Assembly: GCF_030408795.1 (NCBI RefSeq)
Contig: NZ_CP047211.1
Coordinates: 2,542,001-2,606,000 of the forward strand
Source: Corynebacterium hansenii
GTDB taxonomy: Bacteria > Actinomycetota > Actinomycetes > Mycobacteriales > Mycobacteriaceae
Direction of reading: 5' to 3'
Length of the DNA: 64,000 bases
Of this stretch, positions 25,565 to 36,174 are shown piece by piece (the first letter of the stretch is position 1; each line of letters starts with the position of its first letter). The position numbers and the translations under genes were made by a program. Under the pieces are notes generated by a model. The model searched no databases, was not told the origin of the DNA, and worked only from the letters and a program-made list of their open reading frames with translations.

Positions 25565-27049
25565 ATGTCACGCACGAGCGCACGCGAACTCATCGATTCC
25601 GTCATCGACCGCGGCACTTACCGCAGCTGGGACACTCCCCCGGACTACGGGGACATCGGCGACGACTACGCCGCCACCCTGGCCCGGGCCCGCGAGAAGT
25701 CGGGGGTCGACGAGGCCGTGCTCACCGGCGAAGGAGAGGTCGGCGGGCGCCGAGTGGCGGTGATCTGCTCCGAGTTCTCGTTCCTCGCCGGTTCGATCGG
25801 CGCGGCGACGGCTCGGCGGATCATCCGCGGCATCGAGCGCGCCACGGCCGAGGGCCTGCCGCTGCTGCTGTCGCCCACCTCGGGCGGCACGCGCATGCAG
25901 GAGGGCACCCCGGCATTCGCGATGATGGTGTCCATCACCACCGCCGTCGCCAGGCACAAGGACGCGCACCTGCCCTTCCTCGTGTACCTGCGCAACCCCA
26001 CCACCGGCGGCGTCATGGCGTCGTGGGGCTCCTCCGGCCACTTCACGTTCGCCGAGCCGGGCGCGCTCCTCGGTTTCCTGGGCCCGCGGGTGGTCGAGCT
26101 GACGACGGGCACCGGCATCCCGGAGGGCGTGCAGAGCGCGGAAAACCTGTACGAGCGCGGCATCATCGACGGCGTCATCTCGCCCGAGGGGCTGCGCGGT
26201 TCGGTGCGGCGGACCGTCGACGTGCTCATGCCGGACGTGGAGACCGCCGAGCCGGCGCCGCCGGCGGACGCCGTGCCCGACGGCCGCGGCGCCTGGGAGT
26301 CGATCCTGCGCACCCGCGAACCGTCGCGCCCGGGTGGCGGGGACATCCTCGCCGCGCTCGAGGACCGTTCCGTGCCGCTGTCGGGCACCGGCGACGGCGA
26401 GAACGACGACGCGGTGCGAGCCGTGCTGGCCCGCATCGCCGGGCGCCCCGTCATCATCGTCGTGCAGGACCGCCACCGGCAGCCGCCCCTGGGGCCGGAC
26501 CCGATGGGCCCGGGGTCGCTGCGCTTCGCCCAGCGGGCCATCCGCCTGGCCGAGAGCCTGCGGATTCCCCTGGTCACGGTGATCGACACGCCCGGCGCCG
26601 AACTGACCAAGGAAGCCGAGGAAAACGCGATGGCCGGCGAGATCGCCCGCACCCTCACCGCGCTCCTCGACGTCCGCGTGCCCACCGTGTCCATGATCCT
26701 CGGCCAGGGCTGCGGCGGCGGCGCCCTCGCGATGCTGCCCGCCGACCGGGCCCTGGCCATGCACGACGCCTGGCTGTCGCCGCTGCCGCCCGAGGGCGCG
26801 TCGGCGATCATCCACCGCGACACCGAGCACGCGCCCGAGATGATGGAGGCCCAGGGCGTCGCCGCCGAAGCACTGCTGTCCGCCGGGGTCATCGACGAGA
26901 TCATCGCCGAGCCGGAGGACAATGACGAGCTGGTCGACCGGGTCCTGGGCGCGATCGCCCACGCCCTGTGGACGCTGGAGACCGCCCCCGAGCGCGTCGG
27001 CCGCGAGCAGCGCTTCGCCCATTACCGGGAGTTCGCGCTGGGCTCGTGA
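25565..27049 (+). CDS. Acyl/acetyl-CoA carboxylase carboxyltransferase, fused beta and alpha halves (AccD3-like)
   Basis: 494 residues. The N-terminal half (AVICSEFSFLAGSIGAATAR, LPLLLSPTSGGTRMQEGTPA, WGSSGHFTFAEPGALLGFLG) is the biotin-carboxyl side. The C-terminal half (PLVTVIDTPGAELTKEAEEN, VSMILGQGCGGGALAMLPAD) is the acyl-CoA side. Size and gene neighbourhood match M. tuberculosis AccD3 (Rv0904c, 495 residues) and the C. glutamicum gene next to fkpA-gltA. No biotin carboxylase subunit is encoded nearby, so it must borrow an AccA/AccBC from elsewhere. Its physiological substrate is not established. Confidence 0.9.
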   Translation: MSRTSARELIDSVIDRGTYRSWDTPPDYGDIGDDYAATLARAREKSGVDEAVLTGEGEVGGRRVAVICSEFSFLAGSIGAATARRIIRGIERATAEGLPLLLSPTSGGTRMQEGTPAFAMMVSITTAVARHKDAHLPFLVYLRNPTTGGVMASWGSSGHFTFAEPGALLGFLGPRVVELTTGTGIPEGVQSAENLYERGIIDGVISPEGLRGSVRRTVDVLMPDVETAEPAPPADAVPDGRGAWESILRTREPSRPGGGDILAALEDRSVPLSGTGDGENDDAVRAVLARIAGRPVIIVVQDRHRQPPLGPDPMGPGSLRFAQRAIRLAESLRIPLVTVIDTPGAELTKEAEENAMAGEIARTLTALLDVRVPTVSMILGQGCGGGALAMLPADRALAMHDAWLSPLPPEGASAIIHRDTEHAPEMMEAQGVAAEALLSAGVIDEIIAEPEDNDELVDRVLGAIAHALWTLETAPERVGREQRFAHYREFALGS

Positions 27050-27071
27050 CGCCGGTGGCCGGACACGCGCA

Positions 27072-27118
27072 AGGGGCGCGGCGGGCGGATCGATCCGCCT
27101 GCCGCGCCCCTCTTCTTC
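27072..27118. terminator. Bidirectional terminator between the carboxyltransferase and FKBP genes
   Basis: A 20-bp stem with one G-T pair, AGGGGCGCGG...GGATC with GATCC...GCGCCCCT (27072-27111), followed by TCTTCTT. It lies between convergent genes. Confidence 0.9.
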
Positions 27119-27144
27119 GCGCCGCCGTTTCCGGCCGAGCGCCG

Positions 27145-27504
27145 TTACTTGACGTCGAGCAGGTCGATGACGAAGACCAGGGTCTTGCCCGACAGGAAGT
27201 GGCCGGCGCCGGCGGGGCCGTAGGCCTTCTCCGGCGGGCAGATCAGCTCGCGGCGGCCGCCGACCTTCATGCCGGGGATGCCCTCCTGCCAGCCGGCGAT
27301 GAGACCGTCGAGCGGGAACTCGATCGACTGGCCGCGGTTCCACGAGGAGTCGAACTCGTCGCCGGTCTCGAATTCGACGCCCACGTAGTGGACCTCGACG
27401 CGGGCACCCGGGGTCGCCTCGGCGCCGTCGCCGACGGTGATGTCGTTGATGACCAGATCAGTGGGGGCCGGGCCGGACTTGGCGCCGAGTTCGGGCTTCG
27501 TCAT
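27145..27504 (-). CDS. fkpA: FKBP-type peptidyl-prolyl isomerase
   Basis: 119 residues, a single cytosolic FKBP domain. VHYVGVEFETGDEFDSSWNR, FPLDGLIAGWQEGIPGMKVG and LICPPEKAYGPAG contain the usual active-site aromatics (Tyr, Phe, Asp, Trp). It catalyses proline cis-trans isomerisation during protein folding. The start is ATG at 27504 after GAGGAG. It sits downstream of gltA, as in C. glutamicum. No signal peptide. Confidence 0.94.
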   Translation of the reverse strand: MTKPELGAKSGPAPTDLVINDITVGDGAEATPGARVEVHYVGVEFETGDEFDSSWNRGQSIEFPLDGLIAGWQEGIPGMKVGGRRELICPPEKAYGPAGAGHFLSGKTLVFVIDLLDVK

Positions 27505-27650
27505 GGTGAGTCTCCTCGTATCGGCGGCTCGGCGGGCGCGGCGCACCCGACGCGCCGCGTCGGTTCGGTTTCTTTCCAAAGGAGTGTAGTGCACGTGCGT
27601 CCGCCGGGGCGGCGGATGGCGGCGGCGTTTGCCGTGCCGCGAAACGACCG

Positions 27651-27683
27651 CGCCCCGCCCGACCCATGGGGCCGGACGGGGCG
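27651..27683 (-). terminator. Terminator hairpin downstream of gltA
   Basis: GC-rich inverted repeat CGCCCCG...CGGGGCG with an inner GGCC/GGCC-type stem, starting 23 bases after the gltA stop. The T tract is poor, so strength is uncertain. Confidence 0.6.
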
Positions 27684-27705
27684 TTGCCGCGGTGAGCCGT
27701 GGCTT

Positions 27706-29001
27706 CTAGCGCTCGTCGCGCGGGATGAAGTTGCGCTCGTTCTCGCCGGTGTAGATCTGGCGGGGGCGGTTGATCTTCGAGGCCGGGTCGGTGACCTGCT
27801 CGTTGAAGTGGGCGATCCAGCCCGGCAGGCGGCCGATGGCGAACAGGACGGTGAAGAAGTCCGTCGGGAAGCCCATGGCGCGGTAGATCAGGCCGGTGTA
27901 GAAGTCGACGTTCGGGTAGAGCTTGCGCTGGACGAAGTAGTCGTCGGCGAGCGCGATCTCCTCGAGCTTCATGGCCAGGTCCAGCAGCTCGTCGCCGCCG
28001 AGGTGGGCCAGGACCTCGTGCGCGGTCTTCTTGGCGATGGCGGCGCGCGGGTCGTAGGACTTGTACACGCGGTGACCGAAGCCCATCAGGCGGACGCCCG
28101 GCTCCTTGTTCTTGACGCGGTTCATGAAGTCGGTCGCGTCGCCGTCGTGGTTGTTCTTGATGTCCTCGAGCATCTCCAGGACGGCCTGGTTGGCGCCGCC
28201 GTGCAGCGGGCCGGACAGGGCGTTGATGCCCGCGGCGATGGAGACGAACATGTTGGCGCCGGAGGAGGCGACCATGCGCACGGTCGAGGTGGAGCAGTTC
28301 TGCTCGTGGTCGGCGTGGAGGATCAGCAGCTTGTCCAGGGCGTCGACCAGCACCGGGTCAACCTCGTACTTCTCGGACGGGAAGCCGAACATCATGCGCA
28401 TGAAGTTCTCGCGCGCGTTCAGCGAGTTGTCCGGGTAGAGGTACGGCTGGCCCTGGGAGGCGCGGTAGGCGTACGCGGCGAGCATCGGGACCTTGGCCAT
28501 CAGGCGGGCGGTCGCGAGATCGCGCATCTCCGGGTCGGACGGGTCGAGCTCATCCTGGTAGTAGGAGGAGAGGATGTTGACCGACGAGGCGAGGGTGGCC
28601 ATCGGGTGGGCATCGCGCGGGAAGATGGAGAAGGCCTTCTTGAAGTCCTCGTCCAGCAGCGTGTGGTGGCGGATGTCGTAGTTGAACTTCTCCAGCTGCT
28701 CCTTGGTGGGGAGCTCGCCGTTGATCAGCATGTAGGAGACCTCGTTGAACGTGGCCTGCTCGGCCAGCTGCTCAATGGGGTAGCCGCGGTGGCGGAGAAT
28801 GCCGTTGCCGCCGTCGATGTAGGTGATCGCGGAGGTGGTCGAGCCCGTGGCCGTGTAACCCGGGTCGAAGGTGGTCAGACCGGTCTCGGCGAGGAGCTTG
28901 CCGATCGCGATGCCGTCGTTGCCCTCGGTCGCGTTGACGATGTCCATCTCGAACTCGCCACCGGGGTAGTGGAGCACGGCCTTGTTGTTCTCAGTAGCCA
29001 C
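27706..29001 (-). CDS. gltA: Citrate synthase
   Basis: 431 residues, type II citrate synthase. The catalytic histidines lie in HADHEQNCSTSTVR and in GPLHGGANQAVLEML/FGHRVYK, and the catalytic Asp lies near PNVDFYTGL. It condenses acetyl-CoA and oxaloacetate at the entry of the TCA cycle. The sequence follows C. glutamicum GltA closely (VATENNKAVLHYPGGEFEMD at the N-terminus). The start used is GTG at 29001, placed by GAAAGGGAAG; an upstream in-frame ATG would add 22 non-conserved residues. Expression is likely tied to RamA/RamB/GlxR, given the sites in its long upstream region. Confidence 0.97.
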   Translation of the reverse strand: MATENNKAVLHYPGGEFEMDIVNATEGNDGIAIGKLLAETGLTTFDPGYTATGSTTSAITYIDGGNGILRHRGYPIEQLAEQATFNEVSYMLINGELPTKEQLEKFNYDIRHHTLLDEDFKKAFSIFPRDAHPMATLASSVNILSSYYQDELDPSDPEMRDLATARLMAKVPMLAAYAYRASQGQPYLYPDNSLNARENFMRMMFGFPSEKYEVDPVLVDALDKLLILHADHEQNCSTSTVRMVASSGANMFVSIAAGINALSGPLHGGANQAVLEMLEDIKNNHDGDATDFMNRVKNKEPGVRLMGFGHRVYKSYDPRAAIAKKTAHEVLAHLGGDELLDLAMKLEEIALADDYFVQRKLYPNVDFYTGLIYRAMGFPTDFFTVLFAIGRLPGWIAHFNEQVTDPASKINRPRQIYTGENERNFIPRDER

Positions 29002-30801
<1,800 letters not shown>

Positions 30802-30828
30802 CCCGCGCGACGCCCCGTTTCGGGCGAG

Positions 30829-30875
30829 CCCCCGCACACGCCGCACCATCGCAATGGCGGCCGAGCGGGGGTTTC
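30829..30875 (+). terminator. serC terminator
   Basis: Stem CCCCCGC (30829-30835) and GCGGGGG (30865-30871) followed by TTTC, enclosing a second GCC/GGC-rich arm. Located 28 bases after serC and before the sepH promoter. Confidence 0.75.
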
Positions 30876-30927
30876 GTCGTTTAGCATGGGGGAAAGCACA
30901 CGGCGGTAATCCCCAGGAGGTTTTCGA

Positions 30928-31965
30928 ATGCGGGAATTGAAGCCCATCGCGGACGTCCGCGAGCCGGGGACCATCATCCTCGTCGCCGCGGATGCCGGGG
31001 AGGGTGGCGGGGAGCGGTTCGCCCTTCCGGTCACCGACGAGTTGCGCGAGTTGGTCGCCGCCGTGCCCGTCCCCGACGGGGATCCGCTTGACGACGATGC
31101 CGCCGCCCCGGTTCGGTCCGCCACCGCGCAAGGAGTCGCAGAGCAAGGAGCCACCGCGCAGGGAGTCGCGGCGCAGGGGACCGAGAAGGAAGGGGCCCCG
31201 GCCGGGGAAGACGCCGACGGGGAAAAGGGAACCGGCGCGGACGCCGCGGACGGCTCCCCCGACCGCCCCGCTCCCCTCGAATCCGTGCCGGACGAACCGC
31301 GGATGGTGCTGCGCCCCCGCGAAATCCAGGATCGGGTGCGGGCGGGCGCGTCGGTCGCGGAGCTCATCGAGCTGACGGGCATGCCGGCCCGCAGGATCGA
31401 GCCCTTCGCGCATCCGGTGCTCGCCGAGCGCGCGCGGATCGCGGAGCTGGGCAAGCAGTCCCGCCCGCGCCGCGCGGACGGTCCGGCGCAGCTGACGCTC
31501 TGGGAGATCCTGGCCACCGCCTTCGCGGCGCGGGGCCTGGACCTGGCCACGTCCGAATGGGATGCGTGGCGCGACCCGGCCGGCCAGTGGATCATCGGCG
31601 TGACCTGGTCCGCCGGCCATTCCACGACCACCGCGGAGTGGGCGTTCCACGCGGAGGGCGCGACATCGTCCACGGTGGCCCGCAACACCATCGCCGCCGA
31701 GCTGGTCGACCCCGATTTCGCCCGGCCCCGCAGGAACCTCGCGTCGGTCGAGGGCGAGGCCCCGGGCCTGCGCCCGGCGCCGCCGGTCGAGGAAGCGCCC
31801 GGCCCCGTCGACCACGGGGCGCCGGAGGGGCTCGGCGACGGCGACGACGACGATGACTTCCTGCGCCACCCCGACGAGGACGCGGCGCCCAGGCGCAGGC
31901 GCAAAACCGTCATGCCCTCCTGGGAAGACGTCCTGCTCGGGGTGCGCCCCACGGACCGGAAGTGA
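30928..31965 (+). CDS. sepH: Septation protein SepH (DUF3071)
   Basis: 345 residues. SepH binds and stimulates FtsZ assembly in actinobacteria. The N-terminal DUF3071 part (MRELKPIADVREPGTIILVA, RFALPVTDELRELV) is followed by a species-specific insertion of about 60 residues with a short repeat (GVAEQGATAQGVAAQGT). The conserved helix-turn-helix-like block is MVLRPREIQDRVRAGASVAE through ARIAELG, with LTLWEILATAFAARGLDLAT next. The C-terminus is disordered and acidic, ending in MPSWEDVLLGVRP, a likely FtsZ-contact tail. -10 TAGCAT at 30882-30887 and AGGAGG at 30915-30920 fix the start. Confidence 0.9.
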   Translation: MRELKPIADVREPGTIILVAADAGEGGGERFALPVTDELRELVAAVPVPDGDPLDDDAAAPVRSATAQGVAEQGATAQGVAAQGTEKEGAPAGEDADGEKGTGADAADGSPDRPAPLESVPDEPRMVLRPREIQDRVRAGASVAELIELTGMPARRIEPFAHPVLAERARIAELGKQSRPRRADGPAQLTLWEILATAFAARGLDLATSEWDAWRDPAGQWIIGVTWSAGHSTTTAEWAFHAEGATSSTVARNTIAAELVDPDFARPRRNLASVEGEAPGLRPAPPVEEAPGPVDHGAPEGLGDGDDDDDFLRHPDEDAAPRRRRKTVMPSWEDVLLGVRPTDRK

Positions 31966-31974
31966 CGGCCGGAA

Positions 31975-32943
31975 ATGGGATCGCCCCGGGGGCCGCGCGC
32001 CGGCGTCGCCACGATCTGGTTCGTCGCGGCCGCCGAGCCGCTGGCCGTGCTCACCGCCGAACCCGGGCATGACCGCGGATTCGGCCGCAAGTACCTGGCG
32101 CTGCTGGACCCGCGCCTGACCGTCACTCCGATCGGGGATTTCCCGCTGAACAGATCCGCGCCGGCCGGCGCCGGGGAGTTCTACATCGGCGGCTACGACG
32201 GGCTGGCCGTGGTGCAGACGGTGCTCGACGACGTCACGAAGCTCTCGGAGCTGCCGCAGCGCTTCCTGCGCGGCATCGCGGCCACCGACGTGTACGCGTT
32301 CTCGTCCGACCCCGGCTCCGGTTTCGGGGCGTTCGCCCACTGGCGCGCCGGCGAACTGAAGCGGGCGTTTTCGGCGACGCGGTTCACCATCTTCGAGGAC
32401 GTCGGGCTCCCCGGGGTCTTCGAGGGCGATTTCTGGGCGGGGCTGCGCAAGCCGGCGGCGGAGGAAAAGGCCGGCGACGAGAATACCGACGAGGCGAAGA
32501 ACGACGAGGCGAAGACCGGCCGCACCGACGGCACGGGCGCCGGCGGGAACGGCGGGGAGAACCCCATCCTCCCGGGCGTGGCCATGCCCTTCGTGCCCTC
32601 CGAACTGTGCGCCGCCGCGGCGGAGGGCTGGCTGGGCTTCGATCCCGCCGACCCGGGCCCGGACATCCCGGTGAGCGCATTCGCCGTCGACGGGCGCAGG
32701 GCGTCCGCGGGTGAAGCCGTCATGGCCCGGCGCGGCGCCGCGCGGGACATGCCGCACGCGGCAGCCGGCAACGTCGACTACGACGACTACGAGGACCATG
32801 CGACGCCGGAACCGGAGGATTCGGCGGAGGGCATCCGCCGGGTCGGCCGCGCCGCCGCGGACGGTGCCCGCGCGATCGGCGAAGGCGTGCGCGGCCTGGG
32901 CCGGAGGGCCTGGGCCAAGGTTCAGAAGCGCAACCGCTCGTAG
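31975..32943 (+). CDS. DUF6928-like protein with a long low-complexity C-terminus
   Basis: 322 residues, start ATG nine bases after the sepH stop, so probably the same transcript. The N-terminal 160 residues (VATIWFVAAAEPLAVLTAEP, EFYIGGYDGLAVVQTVLDD, YAFSSDPGSGFGAFAHWRAG) resemble the actinobacterial DUF6928 family, of unknown function. After a Lys/Glu/Asp spacer comes WLGFDPADPG, then an acidic and finally basic tail. The last 22 bases overlap the convergent methyltransferase gene. The family assignment is from recall. Confidence 0.68.
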   Translation: MGSPRGPRAGVATIWFVAAAEPLAVLTAEPGHDRGFGRKYLALLDPRLTVTPIGDFPLNRSAPAGAGEFYIGGYDGLAVVQTVLDDVTKLSELPQRFLRGIAATDVYAFSSDPGSGFGAFAHWRAGELKRAFSATRFTIFEDVGLPGVFEGDFWAGLRKPAAEEKAGDENTDEAKNDEAKTGRTDGTGAGGNGGENPILPGVAMPFVPSELCAAAAEGWLGFDPADPGPDIPVSAFAVDGRRASAGEAVMARRGAARDMPHAAAGNVDYDDYEDHATPEPEDSAEGIRRVGRAAADGARAIGEGVRGLGRRAWAKVQKRNRS

Positions 32944-33785
32944 AACGCGATCGCCGCGGCGGTGGCCACGTTGAGGCTGTCCGTGCCCTCGGCCATCGGG
33001 ATGCGGGCGCGGACGTCCGCCGCGCGCATCGCGTGCTCGGTCAGGCCGGGGCCTTCCGCGCCGACGAGGATGGCCACCTTGTCGTGGGCCATCGCCTCCC
33101 ACAGCGGCACCGACCCCTCCCCCGGCGTCATGGCCACGATGCGGAAGCCCTCTCGCCGCAGGCCGTCCAGCGAGCGCTGCCACGTCGTCGTGGTGCCCGG
33201 CAGATGCGCGAAGGGCGTGCGCAGCACGTGCCCCATGGACACCCGCACCGACCGCCGGTACAGCGGGTCGGCGCAGGCGGCGCCGAAGAGCACGCCGTCG
33301 ACGCCCATGCCCGCGGCATTGCGGAACATGGCGCCGATGTTCTCGTGATCCCCCACGCCCTCGAGGACCAGCAGCGTGCGCGCCCCCGCCACGACGTCCG
33401 CCACGGCCGGTTCGGGCGCGCGGTCGGCGACGCCGAGCAGCCCGCGGTGCATGTCGAATCCCACGGCGGCCGCGAGCACGGGGCGGTCCACCTCGTACCA
33501 CGGCACCGACAGCGCCGCGGCCCGTGCGGCGGGATCTCCGGAGGCCAGGTCGTCGTCAAGCGCATCCAGGCGCGGAGGCGTGCCCACGATGCAGCGCAAG
33601 GGGAACCTCGACCCCGCCAGCCGGGGGACGATCAACGCCCCCTCCGCGATGACCAGCCCCTTGCCGCCCGGCAGGTCCGGGCGGGTGTCGGAGCGGTTCA
33701 GGTCGCGGACGTCATCGAGGCGCGGATCGGCGGGATCGTCGACGCGGATACGGTGCGGGGATCGGGACGGGCTCGGATCGGGCAC
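32922..33785 (-). CDS. SpoU/TrmH-type RNA 2'-O-methyltransferase
   Basis: 287 residues with an N-terminal substrate-binding domain and a C-terminal SPOUT knot. The three SPOUT motifs are LEGVGDHENIGAMFRNAAGM, AILVGAEGPGLTEHAM and GTDSLNVATAAAIAFYE. It should methylate ribose in rRNA or tRNA using SAM. The GTG at 33785 lies two bases after the stop of the purine permease (TAG CC GTG), so it is translationally coupled to it. The orthologue in M. tuberculosis is probably Rv0881. The target base is unknown. Confidence 0.9.
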   Translation of the reverse strand: MPDPSPSRSPHRIRVDDPADPRLDDVRDLNRSDTRPDLPGGKGLVIAEGALIVPRLAGSRFPLRCIVGTPPRLDALDDDLASGDPAARAAALSVPWYEVDRPVLAAAVGFDMHRGLLGVADRAPEPAVADVVAGARTLLVLEGVGDHENIGAMFRNAAGMGVDGVLFGAACADPLYRRSVRVSMGHVLRTPFAHLPGTTTTWQRSLDGLRREGFRIVAMTPGEGSVPLWEAMAHDKVAILVGAEGPGLTEHAMRAADVRARIPMAEGTDSLNVATAAAIAFYERLRF

Positions 33786-33787
33786 GG

Positions 33788-35290
33788 CTACGCGCCCAGG
33801 ATCGCCGACACCGGCTCGATGCCGAAGTACACCAGGAACAGCGCGGCGACGACGTAGAGCAGCGGATGGACCTCGCGGGCGCGGCCCGAGAACAGCGCCA
33901 GCAGGGCGTAGGTGACGAAGCCGACGCCGATGCCGTTGGCGATGGAGTACGTGAACGGCATGATCACGATGGTCATGAAGGCCGGCAGGGCGATGTCGAA
34001 GCGGGAGAAATCGATCTCCTTGATCTGCGCCATCATCATCGCGCCGACGATCACCAGGACCGGCGCCGCCGCCTCCACCGGCACGATCTCGTACAGCGGC
34101 GTGAGGAACATCGCCAGCAGGAACAGCACGCCGGTGACCACGTTGGCCAGGCCGGTGCGGGCGCCGTCGCCGATGCCGGCGGCGGAGTCGACGTACACCG
34201 TGTTCGACGACGACGACGTCGCGCCGCCGACCACCGCGCCGAGGCCCTCGACGACCAGGGCGCGCTTCATGCCCGGCAGCACGCCGTCCTCGCCGGCCAG
34301 GCCGGCCTGCTTGCCCAGGCCCGTCATCGTGCCCATGGCGTCGAAGAAGTTGGCCAGCACCAGCGTGAACACCAGCATCGTCGCGCCGATGGCGCCGAGG
34401 CGGATGAACGCGCCGAACGGGTCGAACTGCCCGAGCAGCGACATGTCCGGCAGACCGCCGATGCCGTCGGGCGCCCCCGGCACCGCCAGGTTCCACCCGC
34501 GCGGGTTCGGCTCGCCGTCGACGAACGACGGGCCCGACTTGGTCAGCGCCTCGACGATCAGCGCGATGACCGTGTTGACGATGATGCCGATGAACAGGCC
34601 GCCCGGCACCTTCCGCACGACGAGGATGCCGCAGATGAAGATGCCCAGGACGAACACGGCCGTCGGCCACGAGGTGATGTGCCCGCCGATGCCCAGCTGC
34701 ACCGGCACCGTCGTGCCCGCGGCGTCCGGGATGCGGCGGACCAGGCCGCCGTCGACGAAGCCGATGATCGAGATGAAAAGGCCGATGCCCACGGCCATCG
34801 CGGCCTTCAGCGACGGCGGGATGGCGTCGAACACCGCCGAGCGGAATCCCGACACCGCCAGCGCCACGATGATCAGGCCGTCGATGACCACCAGGCCCAT
34901 CGCCTCGGCCCAGGTCAGGCCCTCGTTGGCGACGAAGGTGACGGCGACCAGCGTATTGATGCCCAGGCCCGCGGCGATGCCGAAGGGATACCGGGCCCAC
35001 GCGCCGAAGAGGATGGTCATGACGCCCGCGGCGAACGCGGTCACCGCCGCGACCTGCGGCACGGACAGCGCCGTGCCCTCGACGTCCTCGATGCCGCCGA
35101 GGATCAGCGGGTTGAGCAGGATGATGTACGCCATCGCGAAGAACGTGACGACGCCGCCGCGGACCTCCGTGACGACGCTCGATCCGCGTTCGGTGATGCT
35201 GAAGTAGCGGTCCAGCGCGGACGCGGGGCCGCGGCGGGTCGCCCCGGCCTCCCCCTCGTGCTCCGCGGGCTCCACCTTGGATTCGGCCAT
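33788..35290 (-). CDS. AzgA-family hypoxanthine/guanine permease
   Basis: 500 residues, about 13 membrane segments. The AzgA/PbuG signature is clear: ITERGSSVVTEVRGGVVTFF, AMAYIILLNPLILGG, GLGINTLVAVTF, ANFFDAMGTMTGLGKQAGL and SSSSNTVYVDSAAGIGDGAR. It imports purine bases by proton symport. It is followed directly by the rRNA methyltransferase. The distinct NCS2 permease at 53386 is only distantly related, so the window encodes two nucleobase importers. Confidence 0.93.
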   Translation of the reverse strand: MAESKVEPAEHEGEAGATRRGPASALDRYFSITERGSSVVTEVRGGVVTFFAMAYIILLNPLILGGIEDVEGTALSVPQVAAVTAFAAGVMTILFGAWARYPFGIAAGLGINTLVAVTFVANEGLTWAEAMGLVVIDGLIIVALAVSGFRSAVFDAIPPSLKAAMAVGIGLFISIIGFVDGGLVRRIPDAAGTTVPVQLGIGGHITSWPTAVFVLGIFICGILVVRKVPGGLFIGIIVNTVIALIVEALTKSGPSFVDGEPNPRGWNLAVPGAPDGIGGLPDMSLLGQFDPFGAFIRLGAIGATMLVFTLVLANFFDAMGTMTGLGKQAGLAGEDGVLPGMKRALVVEGLGAVVGGATSSSSNTVYVDSAAGIGDGARTGLANVVTGVLFLLAMFLTPLYEIVPVEAAAPVLVIVGAMMMAQIKEIDFSRFDIALPAFMTIVIMPFTYSIANGIGVGFVTYALLALFSGRAREVHPLLYVVAALFLVYFGIEPVSAILGA

Positions 35291-35425
35291 GCGCTTGGGC
35301 TCCAGTCTGGAAGGCCGGCCGCCGCGGGTCAGCGCCGCGGCCGGGAAACGTTCATGCGGCTCTCAGAATCGCACCCCCGGGCCCCGGCGGGCAACACGGG
35401 GCTCCGGCCGCCGCCCGGGCCCCGG

Positions 35426-36151
35426 TCAGTTCCCCCGCAGATCCGCGCGCTCGATGATCTCGTGGTCGTCGTAGGCCTCCCCCTCCGGCGCCCCCGCGCC
35501 GGTGACCTCCGGGGTGGCGGAGTGCGCGCCGCAGCCGTGGTCGACGTGGACGACGTCGCCGTCGAACGCCCACTCGTTGACGCACGCCCCGAAGTCCGCG
35601 CCCAGCGGCCCCTCCAGGGCGATGAAGAACGCGCACGTGCCGCAGTGGCGCAGCGCCTCTTCGGCGAATTCGCCGCGGGGCCCGGTGTCGCCGTCGAGCC
35701 AGCGTTCCGCGGCGAGCCGGAGCCCCTCCGCGGTGAGCTCCCGGTCCTCCGCGTCGGCCGTCGTCAGGCGCGGGTCGTCGGCCGCCGGCGGCAGCAGGTC
35801 CCGGGGGCCCAGGTCGCCGGGGCGCAGGCGTTCCTCGTACGGGACCCACTCCGGGGCGCGCAGGGCGCTGTCGCCGGGGACGAGCGCCACCTCGCTGATG
35901 GTGATGTGGTCGGTGCCCGGTGCGCACGCCAGCACCACGTGCCATTCCCAGCCGCGATAGCCGGGCAGGTCCGCCGCGAAGCTGTGCACCGCCGTGCCGG
36001 GGTGGGTGACGTTGACCCCGACGTGGTCCCCCGCGGGGCCCTCGTCCATGTCGTCGACGGCGGCGCGGGCGATGTCGACGGCCCGGTTGCCCAACAGGGG
36101 GCCGCGGGAGCGGCGGCGATTGCGGGAACGGCGTCGTCGGTTGTCTGTCAC
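35426..36151 (-). CDS. DUF3027 protein
   Basis: About 241 residues, a conserved actinobacterial protein of unknown function. After an Arg-rich start (RRRRSRNRRRSRGPLLGN) the DUF3027 core follows: FAADLPGYRGWEWHVVLACA and EWVPYEERLRPGDLGPRDLLPP. A late Cys-rich segment (HCGTCAFFIALEG, GACVNEW, HGCGAHS) could bind a metal. GTG at 36151 is chosen because TAGAAT (36164 down to 36159) stands seven bases before it. ATG at 36160 is also possible but lies inside that -10 element. It is divergent from the cyclotransferase-like gene 24 bp away. Confidence 0.85.
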   Translation of the reverse strand: MTDNRRRRSRNRRRSRGPLLGNRAVDIARAAVDDMDEGPAGDHVGVNVTHPGTAVHSFAADLPGYRGWEWHVVLACAPGTDHITISEVALVPGDSALRAPEWVPYEERLRPGDLGPRDLLPPAADDPRLTTADAEDRELTAEGLRLAAERWLDGDTGPRGEFAEEALRHCGTCAFFIALEGPLGADFGACVNEWAFDGDVVHVDHGCGAHSATPEVTGAGAPEGEAYDDHEIIERADLRGN

Positions 36152-36158
36152 ACGGGTC

Positions 36159-36168
36159 ATTCTAGAGT
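36159..36168. promoter_or_regulatory. Overlapping divergent -10 elements for two leaderless genes
   Basis: The ten bases ATTCTAGAGT hold a minus-strand TAGAAT (36164 down to 36159) seven bases from GTG 36151, and a plus-strand TAGAGT (36163-36168) six bases from ATG 36175. The two hexamers share the central TA. Neither gene has a ribosome-binding site, so both appear to be leaderless from mutually exclusive promoters. Confidence 0.6.
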
Positions 36169-36174
36169 GGGGGC

